In this document: in pieces, positions 26,059 to 34,009 of the stretch | How positions within the stretch are numbered: position 1 is the first letter of the stretch | How the letters are laid out: the number at the start of each line of letters is the position of its first letter | Assembly (NCBI GenBank): GCA_021732995.1 | Contig: JAKFWA010000117.1 | Coordinates: 1-45,450 of the forward strand | Direction: 5' to 3' | Origin: Planctomycetaceae bacterium | Lineage (GTDB): Bacteria > Planctomycetota > Planctomycetia > Planctomycetales > Planctomycetaceae | DNA length: 45,450 nucleotides | The notes under the pieces: generated by a model | What the model saw: only the letters and a program-made list of their open reading frames with translations | The model's database searches: none | What the model was told of the DNA's origin: nothing | Translations under genes and position numbers: made by a program

Positions 26059-27726
26059 ATGACCACTGACGAGAGCCTCGACAATCCGCCTGATGCCGCG
26101 ACACCATCCAAGTCGTCCCGGCTGCTGGCTGTCGTGTGGCTGGCGAGTCTCATCTATCTGTGCGGCGCAACTCTCGCCGATCCAGATTTGTGGGGCCACA
26201 CCTTTTACGGAATGCACTGCATACAATCGCAGCAAAGATATTTGCCGTTTGACCCCTACTCATATACCGCTCCCAACGCACCATGGATTAACCATGAATG
26301 GCTGACCGAGTATCAACTCGGATGGCTCTGGTTACGCTGGGGCAATATCGGCCTCATCGCCTGGCGAAACGCATGGGTCGTCGGGCTGTGGGTACTCGTC
26401 GCCGTAGCATTGCGTCGCGCCTCGGTCAGCCTGGGAACAGGACTCTTCCTGCTCATCTTCAACGCCGAAGTGTTGTCAGACTTTGTGGTCTTCGTACGGC
26501 CTCAACTGCCGACCTTTGCCTTCTTCGCATGGTTTCTGTTCGTCTTGCGAGACTGGTGGGAAAATACCAGCAGCAACGTTCCGCTGACAGCCGCCGCTTC
26601 CAGCAAGTGGTCGCGCCTCAGGCTCTGGAGTCTGGTTCCCGTTATCGCGTTGTGGGTCAACCTTCACGGCGGCTTCCTGGCCGGCATCGGCATGCTGGGC
26701 GTCTTCACCGTGGGAGCCATCTGGCGCGGCGGACGCGATCCGTCCCTGCGTCGCGCAGCCGCCGAATTGACGACTGTAGCGGTCGTGGCTTGCCTCGCCG
26801 CGTTGATCAATCCTTACTCCTACAAGATGCATACCATGTTGTGGGAGCATCTTATCACCGAGCAGTTCGTGCGCGAGTGGCAGCCAATCTGGGCCACCAG
26901 CCTGGCTCCCGTACTGTGCGTACCGTTCCTGATCGTCGCCTTGAGTCTGTGGCGCTCGCGTCGCTGGCAATGGATTGATGCAGCGGTGCTGTCCGTGGTT
27001 GCGTTGCAGGCCGCACTTCATCTGCGTCATGTGGCGCTCCTGAGTATCTCGATTCTGATCATCTTGCCTGAGGCTGCCGACGACGCTCTGCGGAATCTGT
27101 TCCCCGAATTAACAGAACGCTGGAGCCGACCCTCGCTCAAGTTGCCACGTGCCATCGCAGTGCTGGCCGCGTGCGTGTTCCTGCTGGGAATTCAATTGCG
27201 CGCGTCGCGCGATCTCTGGCGCGAAGGTGTCCCGCCTTGGGAAATCGCGGTGGAGTGTCGTGGACAGGTGCCGGGCATGCCGCTCGCCGCCCTGCGATTC
27301 ATGGACGAACACGAGATTCGGGGCAATTTGATTACTGATTATGGCTGGGGCCAGTTCGTCATCTGGCATTCACACGCCCACACGAAAGTCGCCTTCGATG
27401 GCCGCTATCGAACGGTTTACCCAGCGGAGATCGAGCGACAGTTTCTGGAATGGCAACGGGCTGACGAATCCAGCACCCGCACGCCGATGATCGACGACCA
27501 CCCCACAGACGCCGCGCTGCTGCCTGCGGGTGGAGCGACTGATCGCTGGCTCACGCGGCGCGAAGATTGGGGCTGCGTGTATCGGGATTCGCAGGCCGCC
27601 GTTTTTATTCGTCGTGGCCCACGCTACGACCGAATCGCCGAACGCGCCCGCAACTGGAAGCCTCTACCGCCCGTTCCCGCCTGGGACGTCTTTCCCGGTT
27701 CATTGCAATCGTCGAGTGTTCGCTGA
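26059..27726 (+). CDS. Polytopic membrane protein, probable GT-C type glycosyltransferase
   Basis: A 555-residue integral membrane protein with roughly nine to eleven hydrophobic helices. After the first helix comes TLADPDLWGHTFYG and then PWINHEWLTEYQLGWLW. An acidic Asp-Pro-Asp in the first extracytoplasmic loop is typical of GT-C transferases that use lipid-linked sugars. The C-terminal 150 residues are soluble, with ITDYGWGQFVIWH and VAFDGRYRTVYP. Similar proteins are frequent in planctomycetes. Substrate unknown. The gene stands alone and converges with the permease gene. Confidence 0.7.
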   Translation: MTTDESLDNPPDAATPSKSSRLLAVVWLASLIYLCGATLADPDLWGHTFYGMHCIQSQQRYLPFDPYSYTAPNAPWINHEWLTEYQLGWLWLRWGNIGLIAWRNAWVVGLWVLVAVALRRASVSLGTGLFLLIFNAEVLSDFVVFVRPQLPTFAFFAWFLFVLRDWWENTSSNVPLTAAASSKWSRLRLWSLVPVIALWVNLHGGFLAGIGMLGVFTVGAIWRGGRDPSLRRAAAELTTVAVVACLAALINPYSYKMHTMLWEHLITEQFVREWQPIWATSLAPVLCVPFLIVALSLWRSRRWQWIDAAVLSVVALQAALHLRHVALLSISILIILPEAADDALRNLFPELTERWSRPSLKLPRAIAVLAACVFLLGIQLRASRDLWREGVPPWEIAVECRGQVPGMPLAALRFMDEHEIRGNLITDYGWGQFVIWHSHAHTKVAFDGRYRTVYPAEIERQFLEWQRADESSTRTPMIDDHPTDAALLPAGGATDRWLTRREDWGCVYRDSQAAVFIRRGPRYDRIAERARNWKPLPPVPAWDVFPGSLQSSSVR

Positions 27727-27816
27727 CTCATCCCGCCTCACATCCTGCGGTTTGTCGCGCAGATGCGAACTGATCACTCCCCGTCGGCCCTCGCCACACG
27801 AAGCCAACAGAGAATA

Positions 27817-29388
27817 TCACTCCGTCGGCTCATCGGGTGAAAGCGATTCAGTGCGAGTAGCAACGTTCGCGTCGAGTATCACGTCCTGGTCCACAGGAGC
27901 CACGTCCAGCACACTGCGTTTAATAATCTCCCAATTCAAATGTACGCCGATCAAAGCGATGATCATTAACGGCGCCGGGATCGCCCAATCGCCGCCCAGT
28001 ACGCTGTAGCTGAATGGGTTCAAGATCAGCAGCAGGAAGAAGCTCCCGGAGCCCAATGGAGCGATCTCATTCAGAATCGCGGACGGCAACATGGAAACAA
28101 CAACGCAAACCACAACGCCTACTCGCAGATAATTGCGGCTGATTCCAGGTCTAACCGCCAGCAGAGCCCGACAGGATGCCACTGCGAGGGTGGTATAAAT
28201 CAGAAGATACATCGACCAAGTAGTGACCACCGGACCCGACGCAACCCACCACTGACTCTCTAAAAACGTCGAGGCGATCAGAGGAACAGCCCCCAGATGC
28301 AACAGCATAAAAACCAAAGCTCGAGACCCGCCGGGCAGGAATGGCGACCGCAACCGGCTCCAGCCGGTCAATCTCCGCCGAATGCGCGTCGAAATCGTCT
28401 CCGGCTCCAGACACGCTGAGATCCCGAAGATCGCCCAGTGCAGAACAAACAGATTGAGCGCCGTAGTGAAGGCGTCGTAGTTCGATGCGTTGGAACCCAC
28501 GAGCAGGCACCACTGCAGCACATAGAGCACCGAGCAGATCACTCGAATCCGGGCGCTCCGGCTGTCGGCTTCGAAAGTTACTCGTGAGACCGCAATCTCA
28601 AAAAATAGATATGCGTATGCCAGGATAAATGCGACGAATAGTGCAACGCTGGCCCAGGCTTCAAATCCCAATCCCAGAGACGTTGTGCTACTATACCTGT
28701 TCCGGTCTCCCAGCATCGCATTCGCAATCAGCTCAATCAGACTCTCGACGCTGGCACCATTTGCCAGCTCAAACGTCGATGAACAAACCGCCCATGCCTC
28801 GTAGCACAGCGCTGCCAGCATCGCGAGCATCGCCACGACCTGCCAGACTCTGTTCGTAGTCAGGCTGCTGAGCATGACGCTGATCGTTGTATTCAGCAGC
28901 GAAAAGATCATGGTCACGGTCAGCACAATCGCAATCACGGGCCATTCAAACCCCGGCAGCAGCGAGCAGAAGGCGACAAACGGCGTGATGACGGTCATCA
29001 ACAGAAACGACAGCACCAGAGCGCTGCTGATCTTGCCGGAGATGATGCGGCGTGCGGACAGCGTGGTTATGGCAATCAACTCCCACGTGTTCTCTTCGGT
29101 CTCGGCCTGCATGGAACGGAAGGCGATGAACGGCACGAAAACCAGCAACGTGATCTGCAGTCCGACGAGATAGGCACCCAGCAGGCCGGGGAAACCGTGG
29201 TCGTCGATGTTGTCGCCGGCCAGGTACACGCCAGCTACTGAACTGATCCAGAGGCCCCATAGCAGCAGGCTGAACGTCGTCAGGAACAGCTTACCCTTGA
29301 GCATCTGGCGAGCTTCTTTCACCAGCAGCGGATTCAGGCGGTCGCTTAACCTGTCTACGAACTGATCGACTCTCTCAACCCAGCTCAT
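27817..29388 (-). CDS. ABC-2 type permease-like membrane protein
   Basis: A 523-residue membrane protein with about twelve hydrophobic segments. The N-terminus NPLLVKEARQMLKGKLF and the segment ETEENTWELIAITTLSARRIISGKI match ABC-2 type permeases, in which this TWE-L-T-L motif contacts the ATPase. No ATP-binding subunit is encoded beside it in the window, so its partner must lie elsewhere. It is divergent from the ECF sigma gene at 29638, with a 249-nt shared upstream region. Confidence 0.78.
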   Translation of the reverse strand: MSWVERVDQFVDRLSDRLNPLLVKEARQMLKGKLFLTTFSLLLWGLWISSVAGVYLAGDNIDDHGFPGLLGAYLVGLQITLLVFVPFIAFRSMQAETEENTWELIAITTLSARRIISGKISSALVLSFLLMTVITPFVAFCSLLPGFEWPVIAIVLTVTMIFSLLNTTISVMLSSLTTNRVWQVVAMLAMLAALCYEAWAVCSSTFELANGASVESLIELIANAMLGDRNRYSSTTSLGLGFEAWASVALFVAFILAYAYLFFEIAVSRVTFEADSRSARIRVICSVLYVLQWCLLVGSNASNYDAFTTALNLFVLHWAIFGISACLEPETISTRIRRRLTGWSRLRSPFLPGGSRALVFMLLHLGAVPLIASTFLESQWWVASGPVVTTWSMYLLIYTTLAVASCRALLAVRPGISRNYLRVGVVVCVVVSMLPSAILNEIAPLGSGSFFLLLILNPFSYSVLGGDWAIPAPLMIIALIGVHLNWEIIKRSVLDVAPVDQDVILDANVATRTESLSPDEPTE

Positions 29389-29579
29389 AAACCCGCCTTC
29401 GTGGGACTGCGAACCATCACGCCCGCGATATCAACGTTGCCAACCGGCGGGACTCTATATCGGGCAACGGTACCAGTGCCAATCGGATCAGTCCGGATCG
29501 CGAAGTTGCGGCGGCAGCGGACGCCGAGGATTCCTGGCTTCGTCCGGGAGTTTGGTCACCGTCAAAGTTTCTCGTCAGA

Positions 29580-29612
29580 TTTCTTGTAAGAAACACGCCG
29601 GTCGGGATACCA
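29580..29612 (+). promoter_or_regulatory. Candidate autoregulatory ECF promoter
   Basis: TTTCTTGTAAGAAAC (6-bp arms, 2-nt spacer) is followed about 16 nt later by GATACC, 26 nt before the GTG start of the sigma gene. A TGTAAGAAAC-type -35 is seen at some ECF promoters, and ECF genes often drive themselves. This is inferred from position and pattern only. Confidence 0.3.
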
Positions 29613-29637
29613 ATACATCCGGGAGGCAACCGTTGAC

Positions 29638-30153
29638 GTGCTGGATAAGAACCTTGAATCACTGTTTCGGACATGGCTCATCGAGCATCAGGGCACGGTC
29701 TTGAAAGTGGCCCGGGCGTATACGCTGACGGTCGAAGATTGTCAGGACCTGGCACAGGAAATCCTGCTGCAAGCGTGGCTTTCGTTGCCCCGATTTGAAG
29801 AACGATCGGATGTCTCCACATGGTTCTATCGAGTCGCCCTCAACACCGCTCTGAGCTGGCATCGACAGGAGCATCGCCGACGTCGCCACAACGCGGCCAT
29901 CGAGATTGCGGACGTGCCGCTCGTCGCTCCGGAAAGCGCCGAGCAGTTGATACAGCGTGAAGCTGTCGAGCGGCTTTACGCCGCCTTGCGTCAACTCCCT
30001 GGAACAGATGCCGCGCTCGTGCTGCTGTATCTGGACGATCTGACTTATCGACAGATCGCTGAGGTACTCGGCATTTCTGAGAACCACGTCGGAGTGAAGT
30101 TGAACCGCGCCAAGAAAGCACTGAGCGAATTACTGAAGGACGAGGCTCCATGA
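29638..30153 (+). CDS. ECF-type sigma-70 factor
   Basis: A 171-residue extracytoplasmic-function sigma factor. Region 2 is seen in VEDCQDLAQEILLQAWLSL and FEERSDVSTWFYRVALNTAL, and region 4 in LRQLPGTDAALVLLYLDDLT and IAEVLGISENHVGVKLNRAKK. A GTG start at 29638 lies 11 nt after GGGAGG. The stop codon overlaps the start of the next gene (ATGA), a tight coupling typical of sigma and anti-sigma pairs. It belongs to a different group from the ECF factor at 10432. Confidence 0.92.
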   Translation: MLDKNLESLFRTWLIEHQGTVLKVARAYTLTVEDCQDLAQEILLQAWLSLPRFEERSDVSTWFYRVALNTALSWHRQEHRRRRHNAAIEIADVPLVAPESAEQLIQREAVERLYAALRQLPGTDAALVLLYLDDLTYRQIAEVLGISENHVGVKLNRAKKALSELLKDEAP

Positions 30154-30770
30154 ATCCCGATGACTTCAAACAAGCCTGGCAGGCTCAAACGTCACAGCCT
30201 CACCTGACCGTCAATGCGGAGTTGCTGCTGAACGAGCTTCGTCGCAATCAACAACAGTTCAATGCGATGATCTTCTGGCGTGATGCGCGCGAAATCGGTG
30301 TTGGATTGGTGATGATCCCCGCATGGCTGATGATGGGCATGAAGCTTGATTTGCCGTGGGCATGGTACTTGATGATACCCGCACTCATCTGGATTCCGGC
30401 TTTCATGCTGATTGATCGGCGGCGACATAAAAAAGTCAACGTGCCCAGTGAATCGTTATATCAATGTGCTGAGAATTCCCTTGCCGAAGTAGAACACCAG
30501 ACTTGGTTGCTGCGCAATGTGCATTGGTGGTATCTACTTCCCATTGTCATTCCGATGATGGCGTTCTTTGGCCATCTCGGCTGGGAATTGCGCGGCGGCG
30601 GATGGTGGATGGTCATCTCCGTCGCAGGGATGTTTCTCATCAACGGAATCGCGTTTACCGCCGTCTATCGCCTTAATCAGGATGCGATCCGCGGGACTCT
30701 TGATCCGCGTCGACGGGAGTTGCAGATCCTGCTCGCCAGCCTGCGCGACGAATCCCCCGAAGCGGGTTAA
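30150..30770 (+). CDS. Four-helix membrane protein, probable anti-sigma partner
   Basis: A 206-residue protein with four predicted membrane helices (about 49-66, 71-88, 126-145, 152-172). It has a cytoplasmic N-terminal stretch of 45 residues (MNPDDFKQAWQAQTSQP) and a charged C-terminus. It overlaps the sigma gene by 4 nt. No zinc-binding anti-sigma motif (HxxxCxxC) is visible, so it would not be a ZAS-type anti-sigma factor. The inference that it holds the sigma factor at the membrane rests on the overlap and on similar planctomycetal gene pairs. The signal sensed is unknown. Confidence 0.65.
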   Translation: MNPDDFKQAWQAQTSQPHLTVNAELLLNELRRNQQQFNAMIFWRDAREIGVGLVMIPAWLMMGMKLDLPWAWYLMIPALIWIPAFMLIDRRRHKKVNVPSESLYQCAENSLAEVEHQTWLLRNVHWWYLLPIVIPMMAFFGHLGWELRGGGWWMVISVAGMFLINGIAFTAVYRLNQDAIRGTLDPRRRELQILLASLRDESPEAG

Positions 30771-30993
30771 GCACCGATCACCCGATCTCCCGATCTCGGC
30801 GCGGAGTTCAATACCGAAGGTTTACAGCATGCAGCGGCGTTGTAAGCTAACCCGAGCGTGCAGGGCGCTGCTGTGTCCGCGGAAAGGGCTGAGCCCACCT
30901 GACCCATGCGTTGTTCTCACTTTCGGCGCACCTTCTTCGGTTCGCGACGCGGACACCGAGCCATGCGGCCAATCGCCGCGCGAGGAGGGCGTC

Positions 30994-32940
30994 ATGCCTC
31001 AATCTTACTCTGCACCCACGCGCACCCTGCCCGCCAAACCGCACTTCGACCAGCTCCGCAAGCAGGCCAAAGAGCTGCTGAAAGCGTTTGGCGAAGGTGA
31101 ACCAAACGCCGTCAGCGAAGTCGAGCGCTTCGAGCGGTCCCCTGATCGAACTCGCTTCGCTCTGGCGGACGCGCAAAGGGTCCTCGCACGAAGCTATGGA
31201 TTCTCCAGTTGGACGAAGCTCAAGCAGCATGTGGACGGCGTAAACATCCGGGCTTTCTGCGCCGCGATTGAAGCAGGCGACATCGCCGCGATTCGCGAAC
31301 TGGCCGCGATCCGGCCCGAACTCGTCACGCATTCCCCGGACGGGTCGCAGGGCGAACGCATCCCCTTGCACCTGGCGGTGCTGAAGGGTGACATCGAAGT
31401 CACTCGCGTGCTGATGGAATTGGGGTCGGATGCTCAAAGCGGCATCTGGCCGCACCGCAGCGCGACCAGCGCGTATGCGATCGCCAAAGATCGCGACTAC
31501 GGCGAGATCGTGGCAATCATCGAGCAGGAAGAGGCGCGCCGCCGTAAGGTCGCCAGCGAACCCGGCGCGACGGTCAGTTCGACAACCGACGAACTTCTCA
31601 AGGCCGTTTCCCAGGCACGCAACGACGATGCACTGCGGCTATTAGAAAATGATCTCACCCTGGTTGGTGCCTGTAACCGGTTCGGAGCAACTCCGCTGCA
31701 TATCGCCGCCTGGGCTCAGAATATCGAGATGCTGACATGGCTGCTCGATCACGGTGCGCGCGTCGATGCCGAAGCTCAGTTCGATGTGCCGCTCGGCGAC
31801 GGTACTCCGAACGTACCGGGCAAGACGCCGCTCGACTACGCAGCGATCAGCGCCGGGTGGTCATCACACGGACGACACTTTTGCTTTCTGGAGAACGCGG
31901 GCAAAGAACCGCAGCGATTCGCCGAAACCGTACGATTGCTGCAGGCACGAGGCGCTCGTCTGACGGCGCGAGGAGCAGTGGCGATCGGAGATGTCGATGC
32001 GATTCGACAACTGCATCGCGAGGATCAGTTGGTTAACGAGCCTCATCACCTGCGTGGCGGATTGATCTCCATCGCGGTGCGAGTCAATCGGCCCGAGATG
32101 GTGTCTCTGCTGCTGGACCTGGAACTGGATCCCGATGAAACCGTGGTTGATGACGACGGGCAACGAATGAGTTGGGGCATGCCGCTCTGGTTCACCGCGA
32201 TGTGCGGACGCCCTGCCCTCGCCGAGTTGTTGCTGGCTCGTGGTGCAGACATAGACGCCATCGTGTTCGCTTGCGGCGGCGCACTCGGTATTGCCGAAGA
32301 GACTGAAGACGAAGAAATGCAAACCTTGCTGCGCGAGCGCGGCACGCGACTCACCGTGGAAGGCGTGGCGGGCGAGAGAGACGTCGCAACTGCTCAGCAG
32401 ATCCTCGAAGGCAAGCTAAAAGCCTATAGCCTGAACGTTGACGCACCGACGCTCAAGGACCTTGCCGAGCAGATGCTGTGGGCTGCTGCCGGAAGTCCCG
32501 AGATCGTGCAACTTTGCCTGCCACACATCACCCGCCCGCTGAACGATCCCTGGTGGAACTACGTATTACTACATGCGACCAACCCCGCTGGATTCAAATT
32601 GATACTCGATTACGGAGTTGATCCCGATGTCCCCGGCGAAGGTGGCTATACCATCCTGCATCACCTCGCGTCCGACTACGCTCACGAGGACACTCGTCTG
32701 ACCCGCGCCGAGCAGTTACTCAATGCCGGTGCGTCCCTCGACAAGCGGGATCCGCTGCTGAAGTCGACACCCTTGGCCTGGGCCTGTCGCTGGGGGGAAG
32801 TAGACCTTGTTCGACTCTACCTGAATCACGGCGCACCGGTGGAAGAACCCGCAGCCGAACCTTGGGCGACTCCCCTCGCCTGGGCCAGGAAGCACGATCA
32901 CCAGGAAGTCATCGACTTGCTGACATCGGCCAAAAAGTAG
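30994..32940 (+). CDS. Ankyrin-repeat protein
   Basis: A 648-residue protein. An N-terminal helical module (FDQLRKQAKELLKAFGEG; LADAQRVLARSYGFSSWTKL) is found on many bacterial ankyrin proteins. It is followed by ankyrin repeats, for example RIPLHLAVLKGDIEVTRVLM, GATPLHIAAWAQNIEML, LWFTAMCGRPALAELLLARG and TPLAWACRWGEVDLVRLYL. It probably acts as a protein-binding scaffold in the cytoplasm; the partner is unknown. ATG 30994 was chosen because GAGGAGGG lies 4 nt upstream and homology begins there; the open frame running back to 30568 overlaps the preceding gene and is not coding. Confidence 0.9.
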   Translation: MPQSYSAPTRTLPAKPHFDQLRKQAKELLKAFGEGEPNAVSEVERFERSPDRTRFALADAQRVLARSYGFSSWTKLKQHVDGVNIRAFCAAIEAGDIAAIRELAAIRPELVTHSPDGSQGERIPLHLAVLKGDIEVTRVLMELGSDAQSGIWPHRSATSAYAIAKDRDYGEIVAIIEQEEARRRKVASEPGATVSSTTDELLKAVSQARNDDALRLLENDLTLVGACNRFGATPLHIAAWAQNIEMLTWLLDHGARVDAEAQFDVPLGDGTPNVPGKTPLDYAAISAGWSSHGRHFCFLENAGKEPQRFAETVRLLQARGARLTARGAVAIGDVDAIRQLHREDQLVNEPHHLRGGLISIAVRVNRPEMVSLLLDLELDPDETVVDDDGQRMSWGMPLWFTAMCGRPALAELLLARGADIDAIVFACGGALGIAEETEDEEMQTLLRERGTRLTVEGVAGERDVATAQQILEGKLKAYSLNVDAPTLKDLAEQMLWAAAGSPEIVQLCLPHITRPLNDPWWNYVLLHATNPAGFKLILDYGVDPDVPGEGGYTILHHLASDYAHEDTRLTRAEQLLNAGASLDKRDPLLKSTPLAWACRWGEVDLVRLYLNHGAPVEEPAAEPWATPLAWARKHDHQEVIDLLTSAKK

Positions 32941-33088
32941 GTGGCACCAGCATCCCCAGCGCACGTCGCATATGAGAGGTCGCCATTGCCGATCATGACC
33001 TCGCGCGTTGGATTTGTTTACCGTCGCGCCGCGGCGCCAGAACGGCGACTTCGTTCGAGCGAGTCAAGTATCTGCAGCGATGGCCTGA

Positions 33089-33832
33089 TCAAGTCGCGTA
33101 ATACGACGCGACTGCGGGCTGGCCAGTGTAGTTTGGTCCGACTCCGTCGTCGGCTCCCAAATACTGCAAGCCAAAACTCGCAGTGCGCTGGCCAATGCAA
33201 CTGACGATACGATGCCGCACATCATATGCAAATCCGTGCTTACGCAACCTGGATGCGATCATTCGTCCGGCAGGTTGCCCTCCGCCCGTCTTGAAGTTTG
33301 TCAGATCGAGATTCGCGACGAACATCCCAGTAGCTTCAAGACTCGCCGCAGCCTTCGCGATCGCGGCGAGCTTATCACCCACGTAATGCAAACCATGCAC
33401 GCACGTGATGAGTGAATACGGCCCTGTCGGCTTCCAGGCTTCGATGCTGGCTTCCCTCAACGTCAGCACCTGCTGATACGGGTTCGGAGCGAACAATGCG
33501 ACCAGGTCGACGCCTTCAATTCGAATGTTGTCGGCGTTACCAGCAGCGGCAAACTCAGCCGCAGCTTCGATCAATGCCCGCCCGGAGCCACAACACAGAT
33601 CGGCCCACGCGGTGTGACGTTGAGATGAACGTTGACCGAGAAACTCCGCCACATCACAACGCAAATCACGCTCATATCCGTTGGAGCCTCTGAGCTGCCT
33701 TTCGCGGTTCATCCTGCAGTTCGCAACGACCGGCGAACGCTCCAGGGCCTCTGCATCAAGCAACTCCACGACTCTTCCCCAACCCGCGACGAAACCCGGG
33801 CGACGACTCACATCGTTGATCGCCCGAGTCAT
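33089..33832 (-). CDS. Class I SAM-dependent methyltransferase
   Basis: A 247-residue protein. The AdoMet-binding motif I is ADLCCGSGRALIEAAAEFA, motif II is RIEGVDLVALF, and the post-motif segment YSLITCVHGLHYVGDKLAAI matches class I enzymes. The C-terminal half (GMFVANLDLTNFKTGGG) is less typical. The methyl acceptor is unknown. The start is uncertain: ATG 33832, or an internal ATG at 33712 nearer the conserved region. It is downstream of the nuclease gene on the same strand but separated from it by a terminator, so it is probably not part of that cassette. Confidence 0.75.
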   Translation of the reverse strand: MTRAINDVSRRPGFVAGWGRVVELLDAEALERSPVVANCRMNRERQLRGSNGYERDLRCDVAEFLGQRSSQRHTAWADLCCGSGRALIEAAAEFAAAGNADNIRIEGVDLVALFAPNPYQQVLTLREASIEAWKPTGPYSLITCVHGLHYVGDKLAAIAKAAASLEATGMFVANLDLTNFKTGGGQPAGRMIASRLRKHGFAYDVRHRIVSCIGQRTASFGLQYLGADDGVGPNYTGQPAVASYYAT

Positions 33833-33919
33833 AAAGACAAACGCGAGACTTGGGGAAAGTATAGCATTATTGACAACGCGTTTGAACGAGTCCTCACTCC
33901 GCAGTCGTGGCCAACCATC

Positions 33920-33960
33920 AATAAAAAGACGCTGCCAATCCTGCTCAGAAATGGCAGCGC
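33920..33960 (-). terminator. Intrinsic terminator of the phosphoesterase-nuclease cassette
   Basis: On the minus strand CGCTGCCA, a 14-nt loop, TGGCAGCG, then TCTTTTTATT, about 50 nt after the nuclease stop codon. It marks the end of the two-gene unit. Confidence 0.8.
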
Positions 33961-34009
33961 TACGTACCTGCAGGTTGTTCAGTTGAGAGCACCTCGCGAA
34001 TCGGGCCGG

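Noticed and set aside
30568-30993. N-terminal extension of the ankyrin protein
   Set aside because: It overlaps the membrane-protein gene, and the ribosome site and homology begin at 30994.
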